From Hemileia vastatrix (Eukaryota; Basidiomycota; Pucciniomycetes; Pucciniales; Zaghouaniaceae), in contig JASXTE010000002.1 of NCBI GenBank assembly GCA_030280995.1, forward strand, positions 38,189,183-38,253,182: 64,000 nt of DNA, read 5' to 3'. Made by a program: the position numbers and the translations under genes. Position 1 is the first letter of the stretch, and each line of letters begins with the position of its first letter. Shown in pieces: positions 43,165 to 54,299 of the stretch. The notes beneath the pieces were generated by a model that had not been told where the DNA came from, ran no database searches, and was given only the letters and a program-made list of their open reading frames with translations.

Positions 43165-44172
43165 AATATTTGGATTGATGCAGACTAGTGGTGGAAAATA
43201 GGCTAATAAAATAAAGTTATAGCTAATATAAAGATGATATCAATTTGTAAGGGCTTTAAAATATATTTTTATATGCTAATTATTGTTTAATACTGTTTAT
43301 TTGATGTGTAGTAAGTAAGTTATGTCCAATAACTTGCCAAATCCTCCTTTACTTATACCAAAATCCACTGAAGTGCACAGATCTTTGATAAGGATGATGT
43401 CACTGCTATACCTGGAAATCACAGCACTGTGAGGGCTCATTATCTCCCCATGGCTTCCACTTCAAGAATTTTCACCACCCAGACCTCCAGTAAGGGCCCT
43501 CCATCAAAATTAATGATACCACAGACCCATACCATAAATAGAATAAACAGAAAAAAGCGGATACCATAAAGAAACAGGTAAAATAACTCCTCCAAAGAGT
43601 ATAGAATGAACCCCAAAGCATATAAAGGAGCCAAATAAGCTTTACAAGCCTCCACATTGACCCAGTAATCATATCCAAACCCATAAGTCCATGAAAATCC
43701 ATTGAAGGAAGCAGATTAAGTTGTCCAAACTGGATATATGTGTCTGAAAAAGGTGTATATGCTTGTGCAGGTGTGCTGACACTATTGAATAGGTCTATAT
43801 GACCTAAAAAAAGCATAAAAATAAAAATTTTAGGCTATTTAGAGGGTTAAACCTGCATATAGACTTATATATACATAGTATAACTACATATTTCACTGAA
43901 TATGAGGTTTATGCATACATATAAGCTTTTTTATGTCTATAATTACTTAATATCAATTAAGATATGTAATTATGACTACATTAGCATCTTAATAAGTATT
44001 ATGGGGCTATGGATAACTATTTAAACTAATATAAGTCATATAATAGTATAATAAATATATATATATAAGCATAATAACCATATATTTAACTTATAAGATT
44101 AATGCATTTAAGGTAATCTTATTTTAAAAATATGAGATACTCAGTCCTGTGGATACCTAGGTTGACACTATC

Positions 44173-44497
44173 ATTATTTTATATTACACTCTTTTTTAGT
44201 CAGTTTCTAAATTTAAATATTCATTTTGTCATGATTTTTTGCTCCCAATTATCATAAGAGCCTGGGGTGAGTAATCTGGCCATTAAGCGCCCTACTCCTG
44301 CTCCTAAGAGAGCTTGACAAAATTATTTCTTGCCAACTCCAAGCACCACTTCAAATACAACACTATGTTCACTCTTCTCTGAAGAGTCAATTCATAACAT
44401 AAGTCACTCTTCTTTTTCATTCCCTTTAAATTTTCCTTGCTGAAAACAATAATTTTCTTCTTTTCTTACTTAGGACGTCCCTAACACTCTCTAAGCT
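44173..44497. other. Non-coding flank
   Basis: No gene recognised. A TTTCTTCTTTTCTTACTTAG ending at 44473 resembles a fungal 3' splice site and may belong to the relic that follows. Confidence 0.35.
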
Positions 44498-44947
44498 GTG
44501 ACACCTTCAACTTCTCATGTTGGCTTTACTATCCTGGGTCTGGAAGAAGATCCCTTCTGGGCTGTAATGACTGGCGCTTGTTTCTCCCCAGTCACAGAAG
44601 ACATGGTTACCTGGCCTGAGCAAGAGGCTAATCCCCCACCCTTCACCCCTGATGATTGGTTCTCAGCTCCTCCAACATCAAATCATACTTTCAAGGAAGA
44701 CACCCTTTGAATTCACCTTCCTTTCCCTCAAGATTGGCAAGTCCCTAATCAAGTGGTTGTGGCCCCTTACTACCACACTGTTGGTTGAGTCAATACTGCT
44801 TTTGACACAGTATACACTTACCTCAAAAATACCCTGGCCCTCAACAAGAAGGATGTCCAAAATTGAGTCACCCTAGTCAAAACTCTGAATTTGACTTACA
44901 ATAAAATTTATAATGACTGGGAGTACGCCTTCCTTGATAGAGATTAA
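44498..44947 (+). pseudogene. Unrecognised ORF relic with three in-frame TGA codons
   Basis: One reading frame runs 149 codons to TAA at 44945-44947 and is interrupted only by TGA at 44708, 44786 and 44864. It reads SHVGFTILGLEEDPFWAVMT, NPPPFTPDDWFS, then HLPFPQDWQVPNQVVVAPYY, NTAFDTVYTYLKNTLALNKK and TYNKIYNDWEYAFLDRD. Replacing each TGA by Arg (CGA) would give a smooth protein, suggesting C-to-T decay. There is no ATG at 44498; the start probably lies in an upstream exon beyond the splice-like site at 44473. The family is not recognised. It lies antisense to the minus-strand Ty3 element 2, downstream of its integrase. Confidence 0.5.
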
Positions 44948-45527
44948 AGTAATTTTCAATCTATTTTCCTTATTCATTATTTAAATACTAATTTTCCTTT
45001 CTTTCTTCAGCCAAAAAAGTTTCTTTTTAACTTTAAATTATTTCTTGTTGTACCCCTATATAACTAGTGTATCATTATCTTTTCTTGTAAAAAAATATTA
45101 TTATTTCCCAAAAAATGTTGCCAAACATTGCCCATGATTATTCGGTGAGAGTGAAAGGATTCCATAATTTCTTAAAAATAATAAGATTTCTTCTGCAAAT
45201 ATTGTTTTCTTGACTCCTTCTGAAATAAGCTTGAAACAATAAAAGTTTTCTCACATATTTTAAACTGCTAGCTCCATATCCTTTTCAACCTATTATTCTT
45301 GAAGTAAACTCAGATCTTCCCAAGATCTTGTGCTCCTTAGTTCTAACTTCCTTTTCCCATAAATCTTGATACACTATATTCTTCTGCTGATTAGAATCCC
45401 CCACTTGGATACTATTCAGATCTCACCTTTTCTTTGAATCCTTACAGCGCCTGAATATTATAAATAGGCCTGTAATATGCTCTTCTACCCTATCCATTCC
45501 ATTATTCTTCACAAGTTCTAATTAGAC
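44948..45527. other. AT-rich spacer between two plus-strand relics
   Basis: Nothing coding recognised. The two plus-strand relics on either side may be parts of one transcription unit or separate genes. Confidence 0.35.
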
Positions 45528-46292
45528 ATGACCATATATTTTACTTTACCTAGAGATCAAGATTGCAGCTTTTGCAGCCACTGTAATTTTAACTTTAATT
45601 TAGTTAAGCCTTGTGGTTATGCCGCTTTTAGACCCACTTGTGATAAATGCTTTAAATTTCATAAGACTTGTACCTTTTCTTATGAATGCCCTAGTTCTCA
45701 TAATAGCTACATCCAGTTCCCATTCATAGATACTTCTAGTGCTCCTACTGTTCTAGCTAGACCTATTAGTGCTACTTTACCATCTAATGAAACCTAACTC
45801 ATTGATAGTGCTTCTCTTCCTGCACGCTCTCAACAAGAAAACTCTATTCAACCTAAGGCTGAATCACCTTCTTCCTCTAAACAAGAATTTGCCATTCAAT
45901 CTTGCTCTACACCTGTACCCAATGCTGTAAGAGTGCTTTCACCTTCTGTGAAGCCTTCAAATTTACTAGCAAGTAAGTTCATCACCATATATTTCTTTAA
46001 TTTAATTATTCCTAAAGTTATTCTATCCTAAGGTTTTAACAAATCCATTTCCTCAGGATGGGTTCCCATACCCCTTCCCTTTGCTCATTCAATGAAAATC
46101 CTCTTGCATCTTTGAATTATTTACAATACTATGTCATCCACCTATAATTGTGCTCCTGCATTCTCAGATGACAAATTGAATTCTTGCTATAATCATATAG
46201 AAATGATTGGTCAGTTAATGAAAAAAATTAGTTCCACTTCTATGCCCGGTTTTCCTGTGGATCCCAACAACTTAATTATGCCAGAAGAGTAG
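45528..46292 (+). pseudogene. Cysteine-rich (zinc-binding-like) protein relic with one intron
   Basis: From ATG 45528 the protein has a dense Cys cluster: CSFCSHCNF, then PCGYAAFRPTCDKCFKFHKT and CTFSYEC, which suggests metal binding. A TAA at 45795-45797 interrupts it, but the frame continues (SLPARSQQENSIQPKAESPS) to a GTAAGT donor at 45973. The intron 45973-46056 (84 bp) ends TTTCCTCAG and joins LLA to RMGSHTPSLCSF. A frameshift near 46130 then leads to NSCYNHIEMIGQLMKKISST and MPGFPVDPNN, ending TAG at 46292. I know of Cys-rich extra ORFs in basidiomycete retroelements, but this identity is not established. It lies antisense, beyond the 3' end of the Ty3 element 2 pol, so it could be an antisense ORF of that element. 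Confidence 0.55.
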
Positions 46293-46667
46293 AAAGGATT
46301 CCCCAGTAGTTTCAAAGAAGACTCCAATTAGTCTTAAACTTTCCTCTTCACTTTCCTTTCTGATTAGAGCCATTACTTAAACACTTGTACATAGTTCCCC
46401 TTAAACTATGAACTTTATTATCATTCTTAATTATCATAAACTTGTAATTATTCGTAAAATCATGAGTAAAGTTCATAGCGCTTTGCGACACACTTGCCTT
46501 TTTTCCCCATAAAATTTTTCTAGAGAGCACTTGCTAAAACTCCCTCTACTATCTTTAAACAATTTTCAGCCCCATGGTTTAACTTTTTATTTTGAGATTA
46601 TTTATGAACATCCTGAATTTGGGTGCTCCATCTGCCAATATTCTTCAACTAAGTTTCCCACCTTCTG
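46293..46667. other. Spacer between the Cys-rich relic and Ty3 element 2
   Basis: No gene recognised; expected location of the 3' UTR of the minus-strand element 2. Its LTR was not found. Confidence 0.3.
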
Positions 46668-48190
46668 CTAAGCATACTGTAGCCTTCTGATTTTCCCAGA
46701 CAGCAGTTCCTCTATCCAGTTGACCAATTGCCTCATATCCCCTCTAATGACAAAACATCTTAAATCCACAAAACTTTCATTGAGCACTAATGCCAACTGC
46801 TTGTTCAGCCATAGTTGCTTTGCCATCGCTAGCACCCTATCTGTAACAGTTGCATCATTGCCTCCTAAAAAATATACTGCTGATAGTTTTATACTCTTTG
46901 CAGAGCTTTGAAACATAAATTTGGTAGTTTTACCTCATTCCGGAGGTTAAAAATATTGTTAGTTTACCCTCATTCTGGAGTTAATTCTTATGTTACTGAT
47001 ATCCCTCTTGGGTAGAATCTTTTGATCTGATTGGCCACTACATGTTTCTTCCATTCAGTACCATTTAATTCTTCCAGTAAGTAAGAACCTACAGTTATTT
47101 GTTTCCTGATCCTATAAGGACCATTCCATCTTTCAGTAAATTTTTTCCCATTGGCTTTCTAGACTTCTATTATAGACCAAAACCAAATCTCCTGGGTTCA
47201 ATGGCTTTCTTAATCTATGTGCTAAATTCTCATCCCAATATTTAACTGATTTGTCCCAGATTTGCATCATTCTTTCATATGCCTACTCCACAAACTCATC
47301 TTTTATTTCAAGTTGTGCTACCCTTGCTAGAATTAAATCTTCAGTTGAGCACACTTGATCCAAATTGGATCCTAGAAAAGATCCAGCTTCTAGATCAATA
47401 GGTAATACTGCCCTTGACCAAACTTAAGTTCATACAGTGAAAACCCAGTTGTCCTTTTAGCTGAAATCCTGTCTGAAAACAAAACTAATGGCAAGTAGTT
47501 CTTCCACTTTGCACCACTTTTTCCACATAACTTAACCAGAGCATCCTTTATTACTTGATGCCCTCTCTCAATCATTCCTTCCCCACTGGGTAATATGGTG
47601 TTTCAACTTGAATTTTAGCGCCAATCCCTTTAACAAAATCTTGAAATTCACCAGCAAATTCAGCGCCACCATCCACAGTTACCATTTTCATTACGCCATA
47701 TCTATATACCAATTCCTTTTTTAAAACATTCAGCTACATTACTCACCTTAAGGTTTACCAACAGCACTGCTTCAACCCATCCTTACAGATTGTCCCTGGC
47801 TACCACCAAGTACTTAAAGTGTCGTTCTTTAATATGAACCGTGTCTAAACAAATTCTGCCAAAAATAGTATCTTCACCTGTTGCTTTCCTATTTTCCTTA
47901 GGCTTTCTGTAACTCCTACACTGACATTTTGGGAAAGATTTAACCCAATCCTTAACCTTGTCTCTCATATTAAGCCATCAGAATCTTTCCCTGACTCTGG
48001 CGTATGTCTCATCTTGACCCCTATGTCCTTAATTCTCATGTAACTCCCTAAGAATTTTCTCCTTCCTTTCCCTAGTTTGAATTACTAACTGAGGAAAAGA
48101 AGATTGATTCCTCCATAACTTTCCATATTTAATAAAATAACTTTTAGCAGGCTTCTTGATGTTACTCCAAACCTTTTCATCACAAAAATA
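46668..48190 (-). pseudogene. Ty3/gypsy integrase (element 2)
   Basis: Minus-strand order: HHCC module relic (ELHEN-stop-GHRGQDETYARV, then SFPKCQCRS with the first Cys replaced by Phe), core with ICLDTVHIKERHFKYLVVAR (first Asp), MVTVDGGAEFAGEFQDFVKG (second Asp), GMIERGHQVIKDALV (Glu), and C-terminal WNGPYRIRKQITVGSYLLEE. Stops and frameshifts divide it. After it an 82-codon frame (46668-46916, AVYFLGGNDATVTDRVLAMA) shows no known domain. No chromodomain is visible, which separates this family from element 1. Confidence 0.85.
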
Positions 48191-48193
48191 TGA

Positions 48194-50263
48194 TCAACTA
48201 CTACCTTCCAGATATAACCTTAAAAGCTCCACTTCCCCATCAGTAAATGTGTCATCTTCAGAATACTCCTCATCTCCTGGAGGTGTATTACTATCTTGAC
48301 TTCCCCTTGAGTTGTCTTCATCATCTGATTCTTCCGCTGTCTTTTCTAGCACACTCCTTGTCTCTACTTTGACGCCAGCATTCCCTAAATTCAGTTGCAG
48401 ATTATCCTTGCTACAAACATCCTTCTTACGCATATTTAATCTAATGTCTTTGCGGACATTCCACACTGCTAGTTTATCATTGTCCTGGATGTCCTTCCTA
48501 TCATAATCATTTAGTTTTACATCTTTATGGATGCTGACAATTAGTTTCATGTTTTGACAGAAATCCTTATTCCTGAATCTTTGATAACAATAGTATATTC
48601 TGTTTATCCACCTCTTGTCTTCTTCAAACTTTTCTGCCTCAGAATCTTCTTCACACAATGGCCTCCTAGATAATGAATCTGGAATCATGAAAGGATTCCC
48701 TGGCTTATGTACTAAATCAAAAAAAAACAAATTAATCTACACTACCCACCTAGTTATAGGTGCATCTGGTAAACTGAGGCTACTAATCATTTGCACCAGC
48801 AACAGTGCATCAACCTGAAACTCAAAATGTTGCGCCCAAAGCATCCATTGTAGCTTCTTAAGAATTTTTGCTACACCAAATAACTCCAGCTTACATTGAG
48901 AGTACCTAGACTCCACTTTAGTAAAAGTCTTATATTCATAAAGGACAGGTCTATCATTACCTTCCTCATCCTCTTGCATTAAAACTGTGCCTACTGCAGA
49001 CACACTAGAATCCACTGCTAGAGTAATTTTTCCAGCACCTTGTCCATACTCCAATCTTTTCAAAAGTATATCTTTTCCTACAATACTTTTAAAGAACTCA
49101 AATGACTCTTCACATTCCTCCCTCCAATCCCATACAACATCTTTTCTCTTTAAGCACCTTAATGGTGAAGACAACAAGGCAAAATGACAAATGAACATTC
49201 TCACATAGGTACAAATACCCAAAAAACCCCTAGCTTCCATAGTATTTCTTGGCCTTGGCCATGTGAGCACCTTGTTTTTCTTCTTTTCTGTGATAATTCT
49301 TCCCTTCCTACATACAACGTGACCAAAAATATCTAGTGCTGGTACGCAACACAAAAATTTTGTCACTGAGACCATCAATCTAGCCTCTTCTATCATAAAT
49401 AGTACCTTTTCAAGAGTAACAGAATATTCCCAAATAAACCTCTTAATGTATGGTTTCTCCTCTAGAGCCTCCCCATCATAATCACTAGCTGGTACTTTTA
49501 TACTCCCATCATCAATGAAGATTCCCACATGCTCTAGGATTTCATCCTGTAATATCCACATCAACTGTGCCTGATACACTGCCACTGAATTTGTAGCACC
49601 CTGCAGTAACCTTGTCAACCTAAAGCTCCCCAATGGAGTTTCAAATGTAGTCATGGGTCTCAAAAAAATATCCAACTTGCACTCATTTTATCCTCCCATT
49701 ATATCCCCTAATCCATAACATGTGTTTCCCACAAGAGAATCCACAAATTCCTCTGGTCTTGGTGGTAACCCTGCATTTTTGACTGTAACCATGTTCATTT
49801 CTCTCAAGTCATGAACAACCGTTAACTTACCATTATGCTTGACAACACAAAATACTGGACTTGAGTAACTAGACATTGGCTGTTCATACAAGCCAGAACT
49901 TAATCTTTTCCTTATTAGCTCCGTATATTCTTCCCTTATTGCTGCTGGTATTGGAAAAGCCTTCTTTTGCCATGGTGCTAGAGGTATTACTGGAAAAATA
50001 TAAGGTTTACCATAAGAGTGTTTTAACAAACCTCTTTCCTCTTTTGAAAATTCAATTACCTTTTCCCTAAGAACCATAAAATGTAACAATAACTTCTTTT
50101 CTTCCTGAGATAACCAATCTTCTGGTTCAAAATTAACCATCTGAAGCCTTTCCATTGTGATTATATTATTAGGCATAAATTCCAGCAGAAACTTTGTTAA
50201 AGGAATATCATAAGGATTCCTAGACAGTGCCAGCTTCTGCAAAGGAGGATTCAAATCCGGCAT
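48194..50263 (-). pseudogene. Ty3/gypsy reverse transcriptase and RNase H (element 2)
   Basis: Two long frames. 49688-50263: entry region PWQKKAFPIPAAIREEYTEL, then SSYSSPVFCVVKHNGKLTVV and HDLREMNMVTV (RT start), ending GDIMGG-stop. 48737-49675 continues in the same frame four codons later: LDIFLRPMTTFETPLGSFRL, GATNSVAVYQAQLMWILQDE, catalytic FIDDGSIK, then RNase H with LAVDSSVSAVGTVLMQED and YSQCKLELFGVAKILKKLQW. 48194-48730 holds the tether (VHKPGNPFMIPDSLSRRP) and an acidic stretch. The TPLG...FIDD wording is typical of a gypsy group common in basidiomycetes. Apart from a few stops it is well preserved. Confidence 0.92.
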
Positions 50264-50289
50264 TGGAACATTAACTGGTGTAACCTTGA

Positions 50290-51412
50290 CCGCTACTTTT
50301 TATAATTTGATGCAAAACAGCCCCTACTGCTTCCTTCATTACTTAAAATCAAACCCTTCCTGATATAATTATGGGTTGTACCTACATCCTGTTTTTGTAT
50401 TTTCTTCTTAATATAAGTATAACAAAATCCATAATCAAAGAAATTAAAAAGAATAGGTATAATACATTCTACTGTAGTATAACCAAGACACCTATGAAGT
50501 AACACTTTACATATCCCCTACTGTTGGACTGACTGGTCACTATCCGGGCTCCTCTCATCTTGGGAGATAGTAATAACTAAAATTCCAGTTCTTAATGAAA
50601 ATGTTGGTGCCTTGGTAGTGTCTCCCCATTTCATCATCTGAGACTTCCTCATAAATCTCTCTTTCTTTCTCCTACCTCGCAGCTTCAGAGTACTTAGTTT
50701 CCCAGTCACCATCCTTAGGTGCTACTAATACTGCTGTCACCGGAATACCATCATCACCCATAATCCTAATTCGAATAGTTTTATTCAAACAATAATCAAT
50801 AGTTGCAGAATAATCCATTAAAAATGGCATGCCTAAAACTGGTTTAACTACACCCATTGGAACAAGAAAATGTATATCCCTTTTTGCTCCCACAACTCTT
50901 GTGTGCACATACTCTGCTACTCCTATAATAGGTAACCTTCCTCCACCACTTCCTGAGATGGTACTTTCACCATCTTTTACTGGAAGACCTAGCTCCACAG
51001 CATCATCCACTGAAAACACATTGATTTACAAACCTGTATCAACCAATGCTCTAATCTGCTTACCATTTACAGTAATCATCAAATACCCTAAGGAACCTGC
51101 ATAATGTGGCACCCTCAGCGATCCCATGACTGGCTGAAATGACTTCTCTCCTACATAAAATTCAGCACAATTAGCAACCCATTGCTTCCTGCACTTATCC
51201 ATAATTACATTTGCTATTTCTGTCACTACTGCTGTCAGCACCCCCAATAGAACCAAACCCATAGTTTTTAAACACTGTGAAACTAAATCCTCATCTGCCT
51301 TAGGAAATTCAGTTTGAACTGGGCACTGCATCCTCCAATTAGTTTGAGTTGCCTTTGCAGCAGCTTTTGCTCTTCCAGGTGGGTTCTTTAAAGTACCATT
51401 CCTGTCAGTGTA
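50290..51412 (-). pseudogene. Ty3/gypsy protease region (element 2), left of the solo LTR
   Basis: The active-site strand reads YLMITVNGKQIRALVDTGL with the DTG triplet intact, followed by TAA (about 51023) and, in the same frame, INVFSVDDAVELGLPVKDGE. The closing strand is VVKPVLGMPFLMDYSATIDY, matching the ILGxPFL end of retropepsins. Downstream frames (50518-50712, 50293-50505) lead to the RT linker but are shifted. At 51412 the frame is cut by the solo LTR. Confidence 0.85.
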
Positions 51413-52577
51413 TGCTAGTATCTAAGTATGATTTAATAGTAAATATTAATGGTCCTACTACTTATTAATAAATTATTTAGTGATTAAAACTCAGGGGAAG
51501 ACTAATAAAATAGTTATTCTCAATAGAAACTCACAATACTTGGATTTAGATGTGTGCTAGTGGTGGAAAATAGATAAATATAATATAGTTATAGCTTATA
51601 TAAAGATAATATCAATTTATAAATGCTTTATAATATATTTCTATATGATAATAATTGTGTTGTAGTGTTTAATTGATGTGTAGTAAGTAAGTGATGTCTA
51701 ATAACCTGTCAAATCCCTCCTTACTTATACCAAAATCCACTGGAGTGCACAGACCTTCAATCCAGATGATGTCACTGCTATCCCCAGAAGTTACAGCACT
51801 TTGAGGGCCCATCACCTCCCCATGTCATCCACTTCAAGAATATTCAACACCCAGAACTCCAGTAAGGACCCTCCATCACAATTAATGATACCACAGACCC
51901 ATACCATAAATACAATAAACAGATAAAAGCAGATACCATAAAGAAACAGGTAAAATAACTCATCCAAAGAGAATATAATGAAACCCAAAGCATATAAATG
52001 AACCAAATCAACTGTCCAAGCCCCCAATAACATCCCCAAGCATCCATATTAACCCAGTAATGATTTACCAACCCATAAATCCGTGAAAATCCATCCAAGG
52101 AAGCAGATTAAGTTGTCTAAACTGAGTATATGCGCCTGAAATAGGTGTATATGCCTTTTAGGCGTTATGAGTCCACTGAATACGTCCATATGACCTAAAA
52201 TAAGCAGGAAAACAAAGGTTATAGGCTATTAAGAGGTTAAAAACCACTTATAGACCTAAATATACATAATATAACTACATATTTCACTGAATATGATGTT
52301 TATGTATACATATAAGCTTATTTATGTCTATAATTACTTAATATCACTTAAGATATGTAATTATGAATACATTAGCATCTTAATAAGTATTATGGGGCTA
52401 TGGATAACTATTTAAACTAATATAAGTCATATAATAGTGTAATAATTATATATATATGTATTACAACTATATATATAAGTGTTTTAACCTTATTTTTAAG
52501 ATATAAGCTTAATTTAATTAAGGCTATCTTATTTTAAGCATAAGAAATACTCAGTCCTGGGGATACCTAGGCTGACA
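51413..52577 (-). repeat. Solo LTR (family L2), 1165 bp, TSD ATTCC
   Basis: On the minus strand it starts TGTCAGCCTAGGTATCCCCA and ends CATACACTGACA. The 5 bp outside are ATTCC on both sides (51408-51412 and 52578-52582). Removing it with one TSD restores the interrupted frame of element 2 (VPAEGMPRVRNGTLKNPPGR). It carries an open, very hydrophobic frame (51844-52098) that is also seen in both arms of the palindromic double LTR. Confidence 0.95.
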
Positions 52578-54026
52578 ATTCCTCACTCTTGGCATTCCCT
52601 CTGCTGGTACTGCTCTTTTCTTAACTACCTCTGGGTCCTCCAGCATTGCAGTTTACTCTTTTGCCTGATTATCCATACCATACCCAACAGATTCCACACC
52701 ATCTATTTCAATATCCTCCATAGGCGCAGGTGTATTCTCCCTTGTAGTATAACCTACCTCCTCAATATCTTCTGGATTTGCATACTTGGTGCCAGATCTT
52801 CTTGGCCTACTAATAGTTGGTGGGGACATTTTCTTGTGCTTTGCTCCAAACATTTCCAAGAGCACTGCAGTAAGTGGTGCCACAACAGCTCCTTCTTTAC
52901 TTTAAAATCCAAAACTGGGCAAGTAACTGCAAATTTAACAGATTTCATGTCCTTTCCCTTCTATTTAGCTTCAGGCTACTTTCCCTTGCTTGACTTTCCC
53001 TCCATAGACTTTTTATTAATATGATAAATCACCTTTGCTCTCATCCCTTGATCCTTATCCATGACAAGTTTTGTTCCATCCTCTAGCATCAGCGCTGTAC
53101 CTTCTTCAAAAACAACTTTATCTTCTTTATCCTTTTGAAGTGTGTTACACCTCATCCTAGTATGACCTTCTTTAACACAGTTATAACATACCATTTTAGA
53201 AAACCACAATGGTTGAGGAGTAAATTGGGGCTTGGGTTTATCCGCTTTGCTCAACTTCTTTTCCAAATCTTTAATTCTTGCCATTACAGAATTTGAATCC
53301 TGTGACGTTGCTTTAACTTTTGGAGTTGTCTCCAAAGAAGGTGATCTAGTGCTAGGCAAAACCTCTATCACCTCCACATCCTCTAAAGAAACCCTAGCAG
53401 CTTGGCACTCTACCCAACACAGCTTCATTTCTGCTTCTACATCCATTTCCACTTCCTCCAACCCTGGATACTTATAGTCTCCGTTCCTCTTTTTAACCAG
53501 TTTCCCTTCATTATTAAGGCGCCTTTTTTCCCAATATTTGACCTCAGGTGCTAGCACCTCGCAAAACCTAGGTAATGATGCACTAGTATCACTAAAGTCC
53601 TTTTTACTGACCAAATAATCCACGACCTGATCAAATTCTTGTCAGAATTTTTTAAAATCTTTAGGGTCTCTGATACCCCCTCTAGCCTTTGCCTTATTCA
53701 CCAAGACATCCAGGTCTTTAATTGTGTACCTAGTTTCTTCCGTAATTTTAGGACATCTTTTTAACATTTGTGCTTTTAATGCCATCCAGCTCTTCTAGAT
53801 CATCTTTACATTCATTTGCGACAAAAAATAACACTTGATGCACCATATCATAATCCAATGCCCCATGTACTTCCACTGCTTGTTCAAACCTCCTCAAAAA
53901 CTTTTGAGTGTTAATCCCGGAAAATCACAAGCTTTCATCTTTACAACTTATAATTGTCAAAACACTAGGTGGTATTGATGCTGTAGAATTGGGCAACTTT
54001 TCCCTCTCCTGAGTGACTTTAGACAT
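52578..54026 (-). pseudogene. Ty3/gypsy gag (element 2)
   Basis: Likely start ATG at 54024-54026 (MSKVTQEREKLPNSTASIPP). The capsid segment FLRRFEQAVEVHGALDYDMV, then HQVLFFVANECKDD is followed by a frameshift near 53770 and by QMLKRCPKITEETRYTIKDL. A TGA precedes the open 215-codon stretch 52976-53623 with a coiled coil (MARIKDLEKKLSKADKPKPQ) and a canonical CCHC knuckle, CYNCVKEGHTRMRC. A further frame, 52653-52883, bridges toward the protease and is cut by the solo LTR at 52577. Confidence 0.85.
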
Positions 54027-54276
54027 AGTAGCTGTAGGATCCAGTCTACCTTTCTTCACTACTATAATTATAAACAAAAACAAATAAGCACTAAAAGATT
54101 ATATCGACTATATTCCTTTTTTAATACAGCCCTAAGCTATTCTCTGATAATGGCTCTTGATACACTCATTGTAGACCCTATGACTCTTCCACTGAAGCAC
54201 CAACTTGATTATGCCCTCTTTGACAAAACCCTAAAAAAATCAACAAGAAAATAATAACTGTACTTACAATCTGGCT

Positions 54277-54294
54277 GCCACTGTTGGGACACCA
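54277..54294 (-). promoter_or_regulatory. Candidate primer binding site of Ty3 element 2
   Basis: The minus strand reads TGGTGTCCCAACAGTGGC about 250 bp upstream of the gag ATG. A TGG start, complementing a tRNA CCA end, is what a primer site needs; the matching tRNA and the LTR end next to it are not established. Confidence 0.45.
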
Positions 54295-54299
54295 ATTTT

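Larger units (their letters stand above)
41293..44167. mobile_element. Palindromic double LTR (family L2), joined tail to tail, with TSD CTATC
   Basis: The left arm starts TGTGTCAGCCTAGATATCCC and the right arm ends GGATACCTAGGTTGACA: both outer ends are the 5' end of the same LTR. The arms align throughout (for example CAAGCATATACACCTTTTTC and TATCCAGTTTGGACAACTT in each) and meet at about 42880, where the LTR is cut before its 3' end. The single-copy LTR at 51413-52577 shows the complete form. The 5 bp CTATC occurs at 41288-41292 and 44168-44172, so the whole palindrome behaves as one insertion. Each arm carries a MITE. No transposase or pol is present. Confidence 0.85.
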
